A stretch of DNA of 64,000 bases from Aliihoeflea sp023389195. GTDB lineage: Bacteria > Pseudomonadota > Alphaproteobacteria > Rhizobiales > Rhizobiaceae. Positions 1-9,534 of the stretch are shown one piece after another; the stretch's first letter is position 1; every line of letters starts with the position of its first letter. The notes beneath the pieces are model-generated. The model made no database searches. It had not been told where the DNA came from and saw nothing but the letters and a program-made list of their open reading frames with translations. The translations under genes and the position numbers were made by a program. The stretch is from the NCBI GenBank assembly GCA_023389195.1, contig JAEWET010000050.1, positions 1 to 64,000 of the forward strand, read 5' to 3'.

Positions 1-1864
1 GCGCCTGGAGCGTGATGGCGACCAGCTCGTCGGGCGTGGGGTCCATGCTGACATAGGTGTCGGCGAGGAAGAAGGCGCCGCGCGGCATGATCAGCATCGA
101 CAGCGCCGAGACGTCCTTGATGCCGTCATCGAGGCCGATCACCGAACGGATGTCGCGCACATGCTTGATGTAACGTCCCTGCAGCCCGCAGATCAGCCCG
201 TCGGCCTCGCCGCGCTTCACCGCCAGGGCGGCAATGATGGTGGTGTTGGTGCGCACGATGGTGCGGGCCGTTTCCGGCGTCACCCCGTCACGCCCGACCA
301 GTGAGTGGAACAGCGCCACATAATCGCGATAGCGCGGGTCGTCCTCGGGGTTGATGACCTCGAAATCCTGGCCGGGCCGCAGCTTGAGCCCGAAGCGCTC
401 GATGCGGCTTTCGATGACGGCGGGGCGACCGATCAGGATCGGGCGGGCGATCTTTTCCTCGAGCAGCACCTGGGTGGCGCGCAGCACGCGTTCGTCCTCG
501 CCATCGGCGAAGGCGAGGCGCTTGTCCTGCCCGCGCGCGCGGTCGATGATCGGCTTCATCACCAGCCCGGAGCGGAACACGAAGCGGTTGAGGCTGTCGC
601 GATAGGCGTCGAAATCGGCGATCGGGCGCTTGGCGACGCCGCTCTCCATCGCCGCCCGGGCGACAGCCGGGGCGATGCGCAGGATCAGCCGCTGGTCGAA
701 CGGGTTGGGAATGATGTGCTCGGGCCCATAGACCGCAGGCGCCCCGGTCGGCGACACTTCCAGCCCCGGTTCGCGGGCGAGCTGGGCAATGGCGCGCACG
801 GCGGCTAGCTTCATCTCCTCGTTGATCGCCGTGGCGCCCACATCCAGCGCTCCGCGGAAGATGAAGGGAAAGCACAAGACGTTGTTGACCTGGTTCGGAT
901 AGTCCGAGCGCCCGGTCGCCATGATGGCGTCGGTGCGGATTTCGGCGACTTCCTCCGGCGTGATCTCCGGATCGGGATTGGCCATGGCGAAGATGATCGG
1001 GTTCTTCGCCATCGACTGGACCATGGCCGGGGTCAGCGCGCCCTTGGCCGAAAGGCCGAAGAAGACGTCGGCGCCATCGAGCGCCTGTGCGAGCGAGCGG
1101 GCGTCGGTCTTGACCGCATGGGCCGACTTCCACTGGTTCATGCCCTCCTCACGCCCCTGGTAGACGACGCCCTTGGTGTCGCACAGGATGACGTTCTGCG
1201 GCGCAAAGCCCATCGACTTGACGAGTTCGATGCAGGCGATGCCGGCAGCGCCGGCGCCGTTGCAGACGAGCCGCGTGCTGGCCATGTCGCGACCGGTCAG
1301 ATGCAGCGCGTTGATGAGGCCGGCGACGGCGATGATGGCGGTGCCGTGCTGATCGTCATGGAAGACAGGAATGTCCATCAATTCGCGCAGGCGCTGCTCG
1401 ATGATGAAGCATTCGGGTGCCTTGATGTCTTCCAGATTGATGCCGCCGAAGGATGGGCCGAGGAGCTTGACGCAGTTGATGAAGGCGTCGGCGTCCTCGG
1501 TGTCGACCTCGAGGTCGATGGAATCGACATCGGCGAAGCGCTTGAAGAGAACCGCCTTGCCTTCCATGACCGGCTTGGAGGCGAGCGCGCCCAGATTGCC
1601 GAGGCCGAGGATGGCGGTGCCGTTGGAGATGACGGCGACCATGTTGCCGCGCGTCGTGTAGTCGAAGGCGCGGGAGGGGTCCTCGGCGATGGCCTTGACC
1701 GGCACCGCGACGCCCGGCGAATAGGCGAGCGACAGGTCGCGCTGCGTCGCCATCGGCTTGGTCGGATTGATCTCCAGCTTGCCGGGCCGGCCCTGCGCAT
1801 GGAAGTCGAGCGCTTCCTGCGGGCTGACGGAGGGACCGGACTCGGATTTCTGGTTCTTGGGCAT
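1..1864 (-). CDS. maeB: NADP-dependent malic enzyme (MaeB type), C-terminus cut by window edge
   Basis: Oxidative decarboxylation of malate to pyruvate with reduction of NADP+, in the cytoplasm. The frame is open from an ATG at 1862-1864 (start MPKNQKSESG) to position 1, about 621 codons, so the remaining part of a roughly 750-residue MaeB is outside the window. The N-terminal half carries the malic enzyme core (SPGVAVPV, the FHDDQHGTA segment and the NAD-binding VCNGAGAAG stretch). After about residue 430 comes a phosphotransacetylase-like domain (DRARAGQDKRLAFADGEDER), which is the hallmark of the long MaeB form, where it acts as a regulatory domain responding to acetyl-CoA in characterized members. 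It is divergent from mutS across a 280-nt gap, the usual rhizobial arrangement. The identification is secure; the exact cofactor preference is inferred from the family. Confidence 0.95.
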   Translation of the reverse strand, partial: MPKNQKSESGPSVSPQEALDFHAQGRPGKLEINPTKPMATQRDLSLAYSPGVAVPVKAIAEDPSRAFDYTTRGNMVAVISNGTAILGLGNLGALASKPVMEGKAVLFKRFADVDSIDLEVDTEDADAFINCVKLLGPSFGGINLEDIKAPECFIIEQRLRELMDIPVFHDDQHGTAIIAVAGLINALHLTGRDMASTRLVCNGAGAAGIACIELVKSMGFAPQNVILCDTKGVVYQGREEGMNQWKSAHAVKTDARSLAQALDGADVFFGLSAKGALTPAMVQSMAKNPIIFAMANPDPEITPEEVAEIRTDAIMATGRSDYPNQVNNVLCFPFIFRGALDVGATAINEEMKLAAVRAIAQLAREPGLEVSPTGAPAVYGPEHIIPNPFDQRLILRIAPAVARAAMESGVAKRPIADFDAYRDSLNRFVFRSGLVMKPIIDRARGQDKRLAFADGEDERVLRATQVLLEEKIARPILIGRPAVIESRIERFGLKLRPGQDFEVINPEDDPRYRDYVALFHSLVGRDGVTPETARTIVRTNTTIIAALAVKRGEADGLICGLQGRYIKHVRDIRSVIGLDDGIKDVSALSMLIMPRGAFFLADTYVSMDPTPDELVAITLQA

Positions 1865-2011
1865 GATGCGGAATTTCCCCCCGGGGCGCGTCTTTTTGTG
1901 GAGCGTTTCGGATTAAGGCTACACTCCGCAAGCGTAAAGCGCCAAGCAGGATGAAACGGAAAAAGAGCGGGCACGGACAAGCAATGCTAATCACGCCAGG
2001 CGGCGCCCCGT

Positions 2012-2108
2012 CGCGCCCCCCTCTGTCCTGCCGGCCGCCCTGGCCCGAGCCACGGGTCTCGGCCCGTCCTTCGGACCCCCCGCAAGGGGGGAGATCAGTC
2101 TCGTCATT
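2012..2108. repeat. Family A intergenic repeat (diverged copy) upstream of mutS
   Basis: The maeB-mutS gap (1865-2144) contains CCCCCCTCTGTCCTGCCGG, then GGACCCCCCGCAAGGGGGGAGATCAG, matching the arms of the clearer copies at 20001 and 35551, but here the two arms are separated by unrelated sequence and the outer complement is missing. The inner CCCCCC-gcaa-GGGGGG stem could form a hairpin. No separate gene is visible in the gap, which must also hold the maeB and mutS promoters. Confidence 0.6.
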
Positions 2109-2144
2109 GCCGCGCGTGTTCTGCTGCCTCGCGGGGGCTCGGCC

Positions 2145-4832
2145 ATGCTGAACCAGGTGCCGCAGGCCGGCGGTGGGACGCCGATGATCGAGCAGTTCAT
2201 CGAGATCAAGGCGGCGAACCCGGATGCGCTCCTGTTCTATCGGATGGGCGATTTCTACGAATTGTTCTTCCACGATGCGGAGATCGCCGCGCGGGCGCTC
2301 GGCATCACGCTGACCAAGCGCGGCAAGCATCAGGGCGAGGACATTCCGATGTGCGGCGTGCCGGTCCACGCCGCCGACGACTACCTGCAGAAGCTGATCG
2401 GGCAAGGCTACCGCGTCGCGGTGTGCGAGCAGGTCGAGGACCCGGCCGAGGCGAAGAAGCGCGGATCGAAATCGGTCGTGAAGCGCGACGTGGTGCGGCT
2501 CGTCACGCCCGGCACGATTACCGAGGAAAAGCTGCTCGCGCCGAGCGAGGCGAGCTATTTGATGGCGCTCGGCCGCACCAAGGGCGTCGACGAACTTGCA
2601 CTCGCCTGGATCGACATTTCGACCGGCTCGTTTCGCGTCTGCCGCACGAATGCCGAGCGGCTTTTGACCGACATCCTGCGCGTCGATCCGCGCGAACTGA
2701 TCCTCGCCGACGCGGTTTTCCACGAGCCCGAACTGCGGCCGACCTTCGACGTCATCGGACGACTCGCCAATCCGCAGCCGGCGATCCTGTTCGATTCGTC
2801 CGCCGCGACGGGGCGCATCGCGCGCTTCTACGAGGTCGCGACGCCGGACAGTTTCGGCGAGTTCAGCCGAGCCGAACTCTCGGCCATCGCCGGCGCGATC
2901 GCCTATGTCGAGAAGACGCAGATTTCCGAGCGCCCGCCGCTCGGCTTTCCCGAGCGGGAAGAAGAGGGGACGAGCCTCTTCATCGACGCGGCGACGCGGG
3001 CGAATCTCGAACTCCTGAAGACGCTGTCCGGTAGCCGCGAGGGCTCGCTCCTGAAGGCGATCGACCGGACGGTGACGGGCGGCGGCGCGCGGCTCCTCGC
3101 GGACCGGCTGATGTCGCCGCTGACCGATCCGGCCGCGATCAACGCCCGGCTCGACGGGATTTCGTTCCTGATTGCCGAGCCGCGGCTTTGCGAGGGCTTG
3201 CGGGCGGTGCTGAAGGGTGCGCCGGACATGCCGCGCGCGCTGTCGCGGCTGGCGCTCAACCGGGGCGGGCCGCGCGACATGGGTGCGCTGCGGTCCGGGC
3301 TGGAGGCTGCGCGGCAGGCGGCCGAACTGCTGCAATCGGCAATGCTGCCGGCTGAACTGGTGGAGGCTTGCGAAGCGCTCTCCTCGCTTCCGCTGTCGCT
3401 CGCGTCGCATCTTGGCGCGGCTCTATCCGAGGAGCTGCCGCTTTTGAAGCGTGACGGCGGTTTCGTCGCCAGATCCTATGACGGCGAACTCGACCAGATG
3501 CGGGCGCTGCGCGACGACACGCGGCGGGTGATCGCGGGCATGGAGCGCGATCTGGTCGAGGAGACGGGCATCCGCGCGCTGAAGATCCGGCACAACAATG
3601 TGCTCGGCTACTATATCGAGGTGACGGCCGGCAATAGCGGCGCGCTGACGGAGGGCGATGCAGCAAAGGCGCGCTTCATCCACCGCCAGACCATGGCGAA
3701 CGCGATGCGCTTCACGACGACGGAACTGGCCGAGCTCGAAACCAAGATCGCCAACGCCGCCGACCGCGCGCTGCAGATCGAGCTGGGCATTTTCGACCGG
3801 CTACTGGGCGAGATCGTCGGTCAGGCGGATGCGCTGCGCAAGGGCGCGGGCGCGCTGGCGGCGGTCGACGTCGCGACGTCGCTGGCCGTGCTTGCCGAGC
3901 AGGAGAACTATGCACGCCCGCAGGTCGATGACGGCCTCGCCTTCGCGATCGAGGGCGGGCGGCATCCGGTGGTCGAGCAGGCGCTGCGCCGGCAGATCGC
4001 CGATCCGTTCGTGGCGAATGACTGCGATCTTTCGCCCGTCGATGGCGAGAAGCGTGGTGCGATCTGGCTTCTGACGGGGCCGAACATGGGCGGCAAGTCG
4101 ACCTTCCTGCGCCAGAACGCGCTGATCGCGATCCTCGCGCAGATGGGCTCGTTCGTGCCGGCGCGACAGGCGCATATCGGCGTTGTCGACCGGCTTTTCA
4201 GCCGCGTTGGCGCATCTGACGACCTGGCGCGCGGGCGCTCGACCTTCATGGTCGAGATGGTCGAGACGGCGGCGATCCTCAACCAGGCGGGCGAGCGGGC
4301 GCTGGTCATCCTCGACGAGATCGGACGCGGCACCTCGACCTTCGACGGCCTGTCGATCGCCTGGGCGGCGGTCGAGTATCTGCACGAGAAGAATGGCTGT
4401 CGGGCGATCTTCGCGACACATTTTCACGAGATGACGGCGCTGTCGGGCAAGCTCGCGCGCCTCGCCAACGTGACCATGAAGATGAAGGAGTGGGAGGGCG
4501 ACGTGGTCTTCCTGCATGAGGTCGGCAAGGGCGCGGCGGACCGCTCCTATGGCGTTCAGGTGGCAAAGCTTGCGGGCCTGCCCGATGCGGTCGTTGCGCG
4601 GGCGCGGGCGGTGCTTGGGCAGCTCGAGGAAGGCGAGACGAGCGGCAAGGCGGCCAAGCTCGTCGACGATCTGCCGCTCTTTTCCGTCGCTGCAAGGCGC
4701 GCCGAGCCGAAGCCTGCCGCGAGCGATGGTCTGGCGGAGGAACTGGCGGCGATCCGGCCCGACGATCTGACCCCGCGCGAGGCGCTGGAGGCGCTCTACC
4801 GGCTGAAGGAACGGGCGGGCAAGCGGCTGTAG
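2145..4832 (+). CDS. mutS: DNA mismatch repair protein MutS
   Basis: Recognizes base mismatches and small loops and starts methyl-independent or MutL-coupled repair. The 895-residue length is normal for alphaproteobacterial MutS. The N-terminal mismatch-recognition domain has the FYRMGDFYELF motif (residues about 28-38), containing the Phe-x-Glu that wedges into the mismatch. The C-terminal ABC-type ATPase has the Walker A GPNMGGKST near residue 645 and Walker B with DEIGRGTSTFDG near residue 723, followed by the FATHFHEMT switch. The start used is the ATG just after repeat-derived DNA; an upstream GTG in the same frame is possible and would add a few residues. It is followed 54 nt downstream by glnD, a conserved rhizobial neighbourhood. 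Confidence 0.97.
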   Translation: MLNQVPQAGGGTPMIEQFIEIKAANPDALLFYRMGDFYELFFHDAEIAARALGITLTKRGKHQGEDIPMCGVPVHAADDYLQKLIGQGYRVAVCEQVEDPAEAKKRGSKSVVKRDVVRLVTPGTITEEKLLAPSEASYLMALGRTKGVDELALAWIDISTGSFRVCRTNAERLLTDILRVDPRELILADAVFHEPELRPTFDVIGRLANPQPAILFDSSAATGRIARFYEVATPDSFGEFSRAELSAIAGAIAYVEKTQISERPPLGFPEREEEGTSLFIDAATRANLELLKTLSGSREGSLLKAIDRTVTGGGARLLADRLMSPLTDPAAINARLDGISFLIAEPRLCEGLRAVLKGAPDMPRALSRLALNRGGPRDMGALRSGLEAARQAAELLQSAMLPAELVEACEALSSLPLSLASHLGAALSEELPLLKRDGGFVARSYDGELDQMRALRDDTRRVIAGMERDLVEETGIRALKIRHNNVLGYYIEVTAGNSGALTEGDAAKARFIHRQTMANAMRFTTTELAELETKIANAADRALQIELGIFDRLLGEIVGQADALRKGAGALAAVDVATSLAVLAEQENYARPQVDDGLAFAIEGGRHPVVEQALRRQIADPFVANDCDLSPVDGEKRGAIWLLTGPNMGGKSTFLRQNALIAILAQMGSFVPARQAHIGVVDRLFSRVGASDDLARGRSTFMVEMVETAAILNQAGERALVILDEIGRGTSTFDGLSIAWAAVEYLHEKNGCRAIFATHFHEMTALSGKLARLANVTMKMKEWEGDVVFLHEVGKGAADRSYGVQVAKLAGLPDAVVARARAVLGQLEEGETSGKAAKLVDDLPLFSVAARRAEPKPAASDGLAEELAAIRPDDLTPREALEALYRLKERAGKRL

Positions 4833-4886
4833 CGGGGTCGCGCGAAACGGGGTAGAAGTGCACCGCACAATGAACGAGCCTGCCCG

Positions 4887-7661
4887 ATGGCCAAGATTCC
4901 CCTGAGACTGGACGAGATCGTCGACGCCGCAAAACTGCGCCGCGACATGGCCGCGCTCGTCGGCGCGGACGGCGTCGATCGCGCGCGCAAGGACGTCGTC
5001 CAGCTTCTCAAGGATCGGATGGCGCAAGGTCGCGCCGTGGCCGAGGCGATGCTGATGGAGGATGGCGGCGGCACCGCCTGCGCGGAGCGTCTGTCGCACC
5101 TCATGGACGAGATCATCCGCGCGCTCTACGACTTCGCGGTCGCGCATGTGCATCGGCCGAAGAACGCGGCCGAGCGCATGGCGGTGATCGCCGTCGGCGG
5201 TTACGGACGCGGGACGCTGGCGCCGGGCTCGGACATCGACCTTCTCTTCCTGCTGCCGGCCAAGCAGACGCCCTGGGCCGAAAAGGTGGCGGAATATATT
5301 CTCTACATGCTGTGGGATCTGGGGCTGAAGGTCGGCCACGCGACGCGCAACACGGACGAGTGCATGCGCCTGTCGCGCACCGACGTGACCATCCGCACCT
5401 CGATCCTCGAGGCGCGGTATGTGTGGGGCGACGCGGCGCTTTTCGACGGGCTGGTGGAGCGCTTCGACGAGGAGGTCGTCAAGGACACCGGCGCCGAATA
5501 TGTGCAGGCCAAGCTTGCCGAACGCGACGAGCGCCACGCCAAGGGCGGCGATACGCGCTATCTGGTCGAGCCCAACGTCAAGGAAGGCAAGGGCGGCCTG
5601 CGCGACCTCCACACGCTGTTCTGGATCGGCAAGTATTTCTACCGTGTGCGCACCGCCGAGGAACTGGTCGGAAAGGGCGTCTTCACGCGGCGCGAATATC
5701 TGGAATTCCGCAAGGCCGAGGATTTCCTCTGGGCCGTGCGCTGCCACATGCACTTTTTGACGGGGCGGGCCGAAGAGCGGCTGCATTTCGACATCCAGCG
5801 CGAGATCGCCGAACGGCTCGGCTATACCAGCCATCCGGGGCTTTCGGCCGTCGAGCGCTTCATGAAGCACTACTTCCTGATGGCGAAGACCGTGGGCGAT
5901 CTGACGCGCATCTTCTGCGCCGCGCTCGAAGAGGAACAGGCCAAGCACGTTCCCGGCTTCAACCGCATCTTCCTCAACTTCTCGCGCCGGCGCCGCAAGC
6001 TTGCGGGAACGAGCGATTTCGTCACCGACAATCACCGCATCAATGTCATCGACCCGGACGTGTTCGTGCGCGATCCGGTGAATCTGATCCGGCTGTTCTG
6101 GCTCGCCGACCGGCACGGCCTTGAATATCACCCAGAGGCGCTGAAGCTCGTCACGCGCTCGCTCAAGCTGATCGACCGGAACCTGCGCCGCGACGAGGAG
6201 GCGAACCGCCTCTTCATGGACATCCTGACGTCGAGCCGCAATCCGGAGCTGAATTTGCGCCGGATGAACGAGGCCGGCGTGCTCGGAAAGCTCATCCCCG
6301 AATTCCGCAAGATCGTGGCGATGATGCAGTTCAACATGTACCATCACTACACGGTGGACGAGCACCTGATCCGCTGCATCGGCGTGCTGTCGGAGATCGA
6401 GCGCGGCGACGGGGCGGACGTTCATCCGCTGTCGCATTCGCTCATTCCGGACCTGAAACGGCGGCGCGAAGTGCTCTATGCCGCGGTGCTGCTGCACGAC
6501 ATCGCCAAGGGCCGGCCGGAAGACCATTCGACGGCAGGGGCGCGCATCGCGCGGCGGCTGTGTCCGCATATGGGCTTTTCCGCCGCCGACACCGAGACGA
6601 TCGCCTGGCTTGTCGAAAACCACCTCGTCATGTCGATGACGGCGCAGACGCGCGATCTGAACGACCGCAAGACGATCCAGGATTTCGGCGACGTGGTGCA
6701 GTCGGTCGAGCGGCTGAAGCTGCTCCTGATCCTCACCGTCTGCGACATTCGCGGGGTCGGGCCGGGCGTCTGGAACGGCTGGAAGGGCCAGCTTCTGCGC
6801 ACGCTCTATTACGAAACAGAACTCTTGCTGACCGGCGGCTTCTCGGAAGTCTCGCGCGCCAAGCGGGCCGAGATCGCGCGCGGGCAACTTGCCGATGCGC
6901 TGACCGAATGGTCGCCGGAAGAAGGCCGCCGATATGTGGCGCTGCACTACGACAATTATCTGCTGACGGTCGATCTCGCCGACCAGCTCCGCCATGCCGG
7001 CTTCATCCGGGAGGCGGATGCGGCGGGACGCAAGCTGGCGACGGCGGTCAAGACGCACGAATTCGAGGCGGTGACGGAGATCACCACCCTGTCGCCGGAC
7101 CATCCGCGCCTGCTCTCGGTGATCGCGGGCGCTTGCGCTGCGGCGGGTGCGAATATCGTCGATGCGCAGATTTTCACCACGACAGACGGGCGCGCGCTCG
7201 ACACGATCCTGATCTCGCGCGAGTTCGACCGCGACGAGGACGAGCTGCGCCGCGCAAAGCGCGTCGGCGGGCTGATCGAGGACGTGCTTTCGGGCAAGAG
7301 CTGGCTGCCGGAGATCATCGAAAAGCGCGCCAAGCCCAAGCGTGGGTCGAAGACTTTCCGGCTGGAGCCGCGCGCCGACGTGCGCAACGCGCTGTCGAAC
7401 CGGTTCTCGGTGATCGAGGTCAAGTGCCTCGACCGGCCGGGGCTGCTTTCGGAGATCACCGGAGCGATCTCGGATCTCTCGCTCGACATCGCCTCGGCGC
7501 ACATCACGACTTTCGGGGAAAAGGTGATCGATACTTTCTACGTCACCGATCTGACCGGCGCGAAGATCGAGAACCCGACGCGGCTCGCCACGATCCGCAA
7601 GCGGCTGATCGAGACGCTCGGCGGCGAGACGGCGGATCATCCAAAACAGGCGGCCGAATAG
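4887..7661 (+). CDS. glnD: Bifunctional [protein-PII] uridylyltransferase / uridylyl-removing enzyme
   Basis: Senses glutamine and uridylylates or deuridylylates the PII proteins (GlnB/GlnK), setting the nitrogen response. The 924-residue protein shows the full domain order: nucleotidyltransferase with GGYGRGTLAPGSDIDLLF (about residues 104-121, containing the G-S-D-x-D catalytic motif), the GlnD PII-uridylyltransferase helical region (NVKEGKGGLRDLHTLFW), an HD hydrolase domain (LLHDIAKGRPEDHS, about residues 533-546) and two C-terminal ACT domains (starting near residues 728 and 838) that bind glutamine. The ATG at 4887 follows mutS by 54 nt. All key residues visible are intact, so both activities are expected. 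Confidence 0.97.
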   Translation: MAKIPLRLDEIVDAAKLRRDMAALVGADGVDRARKDVVQLLKDRMAQGRAVAEAMLMEDGGGTACAERLSHLMDEIIRALYDFAVAHVHRPKNAAERMAVIAVGGYGRGTLAPGSDIDLLFLLPAKQTPWAEKVAEYILYMLWDLGLKVGHATRNTDECMRLSRTDVTIRTSILEARYVWGDAALFDGLVERFDEEVVKDTGAEYVQAKLAERDERHAKGGDTRYLVEPNVKEGKGGLRDLHTLFWIGKYFYRVRTAEELVGKGVFTRREYLEFRKAEDFLWAVRCHMHFLTGRAEERLHFDIQREIAERLGYTSHPGLSAVERFMKHYFLMAKTVGDLTRIFCAALEEEQAKHVPGFNRIFLNFSRRRRKLAGTSDFVTDNHRINVIDPDVFVRDPVNLIRLFWLADRHGLEYHPEALKLVTRSLKLIDRNLRRDEEANRLFMDILTSSRNPELNLRRMNEAGVLGKLIPEFRKIVAMMQFNMYHHYTVDEHLIRCIGVLSEIERGDGADVHPLSHSLIPDLKRRREVLYAAVLLHDIAKGRPEDHSTAGARIARRLCPHMGFSAADTETIAWLVENHLVMSMTAQTRDLNDRKTIQDFGDVVQSVERLKLLLILTVCDIRGVGPGVWNGWKGQLLRTLYYETELLLTGGFSEVSRAKRAEIARGQLADALTEWSPEEGRRYVALHYDNYLLTVDLADQLRHAGFIREADAAGRKLATAVKTHEFEAVTEITTLSPDHPRLLSVIAGACAAAGANIVDAQIFTTTDGRALDTILISREFDRDEDELRRAKRVGGLIEDVLSGKSWLPEIIEKRAKPKRGSKTFRLEPRADVRNALSNRFSVIEVKCLDRPGLLSEITGAISDLSLDIASAHITTFGEKVIDTFYVTDLTGAKIENPTRLATIRKRLIETLGGETADHPKQAAE

Positions 7662-7715
7662 TGGGCGTGGAGCGGGGTGAGACTTCACGGAAGGGTGTCG
7701 GGGGTCTTGCGACGT

Positions 7716-7850
7716 CACGGAATGGGTCCCGGATAGGCAAAAGCCGCTGTGCGGCATTTCCCTTCCGGGATGACGCCTTCATCCATCTTGGCGTCATCCC
7801 GGAAGCCGGGCCGCGCAAAGTGCGGTCCGGCTATCCGGGACCCATTCCGT
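7716..7850. repeat. Large nested inverted repeat between glnD and murJ
   Basis: Outer arms are about 20 nt (ACGGAATGGGTCCCGGATAG at 7717-7736 and its complement at 7831-7850); inner arms are 16 nt (CTTCCGGGATGACGCC at 7762-7777 and its complement at 7790-7805). The structure folds as one long interrupted hairpin and fills most of the 214-nt glnD-murJ gap. It is unrelated in sequence to the other repeat families of the window. It could be a mobile palindromic element and might also end glnD transcription, although no U-run follows. Confidence 0.75.
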
Positions 7851-7875
7851 TGCCTCTCCGCATGGGCGCACCGGC

Positions 7876-9468
7876 ATGAGTCTCGTGCGCAAATTCGCGA
7901 CGGTCGCGTCGGGGACGATGGCGAGCCGGGTGCTCGGCTTCACGCGCGAAATGCTGATGGCGGCGGCGCTTGGGACGGGGCCGATCGCGGACGCGTTCTA
8001 TGCCGCCTTCCAGTTTCCCAACACGTTTCGCCGGCTCTTCGCCGAGGGCGCGTTCAACGCCGCCTTCGTGCCGCTCTTCGCCAAGGAGATCGAGGCGAAC
8101 GGCATGAACGGCGCGCGGCGCTTTGCGGAGGAAGTGTTCGGCGTCCTCTTCTCCGCGCTGATCGTGCTGACGATCCTGATGCAGCTTTCGATGCCGCTTC
8201 TGGTCTCGACGATCATCGCGCCAGGCTTTGCCGGCGATCCGGAAAAGTTCGACCTGACGGTGAACCTCGCCTGGATCATGTTCCCGTATCTGATGTGCAT
8301 GTCGCTCGGCGCGATGATGGCGGGGATGCTGAATTCGCTGCGCCGCTATTTCGCAGCCGCCGTCGCGCCGGTGTTCCTCAACATCATCCTGATCGGCGTG
8401 CTTGGCTATGCCTGGTGGCAGGGCCATGACGGGCGCGAGGTCGGCTATGGGCTTGCCTGGGGCGTGCTGGCGTCGGGCCTCGTGCAGCTTGCCATCGTCT
8501 GGGCGGCGGTGCGCTCTGCCGGCATTTCGGTCGGCTTCAAGCGGCCGCGCATGACGCCCAACGTCAAGCGCCTGCTCTGGCTTGCCTTTCCCGCCGCGAT
8601 CACCGGCGGCATCACGCAGATCAACACGCTGGTCGGCACGGCCATCGCCTCGACGCAGGCCTCGGCCGTCGCCTCGCTCGCCATGGCGGACCGGGTCTAC
8701 CAGTTGCCGCTCGGCGTCGTCGGCATCGCGGTCGCGATCGTGCTTTTGCCCGAGCTTGCCCGCGCGCTGAAGGCCGGCAACGACCGCGAGGCGGCGAATC
8801 TGCAGAACCGCTCGGTCGAGTTCTCGCTGTTCCTGACGCTGCCGGCGGCGGTCGCGCTGTTCGTCATCGCCGAGCCGATCATCCGCGTCCTCTACGAGCG
8901 CGGGCAGTTCGCCGAGATGAACGCGACGCCGATGGTCGCCGCCATCCTCGCCATCTTCGGGCTCGGCCTGCCGGCCTATGTGCTGATCCAGGCATTCCGG
9001 CCGGGCTTCTTCGCCCGCGAGGACACGCGCACGCCGATGATCTTCGCGGCCGTCTCGGTGGTGACCAACATCTCGCTGGCGCTTTATCTGCTGCCGCGCA
9101 TGGGCGCGCCGGGCATCGCCGTGGCCTCGGCTGTTTCGGCCTGGATCAATGCGGCACTGCTTCTCGGAACGCTGGTGAAACGCGGCCATTGGGGCACCGA
9201 CCGGACCCTGGTGAGGCGCCTGCCGCGACTGGTGGCGGCGGCGGTTATCATGGGCGTCGCGCTCTGGTTCGCCGCCGACTGGCTGTCGCCATGGCTGCAA
9301 CCTTCATCGTCGCTCGTCGAGCAAATTCTGGCGCTGGGCGCGCTGTGCGGCGGTGGCGGGGCGCTCTATTTCGCGCTCGCCTTCGCCACCGGCGGCGCCG
9401 ACCTCTCGACGGTAAAGCGCGCGGTGCGGCGGGGGCCGAAGACGCCCGACACCTTGAACCCCGAGTGA
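7876..9468 (+). CDS. murJ: Lipid II flippase MurJ (MviN family)
   Basis: Integral inner-membrane flippase that moves lipid II across the membrane for peptidoglycan synthesis. The 530-residue protein begins MSLVRKFATVASGTMASRVLG, a classical MurJ N-terminus, and continues with the FAEGAFNAAFVPLF segment and about 14 hydrophobic helices. The basic residues that line the MurJ cavity in characterized homologs appear to be retained (for example in FRRLFAEGAF near residue 50). It lies between glnD and trpS as in many Rhizobiales. No truncation or frameshift is seen. Confidence 0.96.
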   Translation: MSLVRKFATVASGTMASRVLGFTREMLMAAALGTGPIADAFYAAFQFPNTFRRLFAEGAFNAAFVPLFAKEIEANGMNGARRFAEEVFGVLFSALIVLTILMQLSMPLLVSTIIAPGFAGDPEKFDLTVNLAWIMFPYLMCMSLGAMMAGMLNSLRRYFAAAVAPVFLNIILIGVLGYAWWQGHDGREVGYGLAWGVLASGLVQLAIVWAAVRSAGISVGFKRPRMTPNVKRLLWLAFPAAITGGITQINTLVGTAIASTQASAVASLAMADRVYQLPLGVVGIAVAIVLLPELARALKAGNDREAANLQNRSVEFSLFLTLPAAVALFVIAEPIIRVLYERGQFAEMNATPMVAAILAIFGLGLPAYVLIQAFRPGFFAREDTRTPMIFAAVSVVTNISLALYLLPRMGAPGIAVASAVSAWINAALLLGTLVKRGHWGTDRTLVRRLPRLVAAAVIMGVALWFAADWLSPWLQPSSSLVEQILALGALCGGGGALYFALAFATGGADLSTVKRAVRRGPKTPDTLNPE

Positions 9469-9534
9469 CACCGGGCTATCAGCGCGCCTAATTCTTTCCT
9501 GCCAGATCGGCCCTCCACCAGCCTTGGAAAACCC

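Noticed and set aside
1356..3410. Minus-strand open frame of about 684 codons spanning maeB and mutS
   Set aside because: Runs in the wrong frame across two real genes and the intergenic repeat; no family similarity.
3801..7757. Very long minus-strand open frame (about 1318 codons) opposite mutS and glnD
   Set aside because: It is the antisense shadow of two certain genes in GC-rich DNA; its composition (Arg, Asp, His, Ala) is that of a reversed coding frame and no domain is recognisable.
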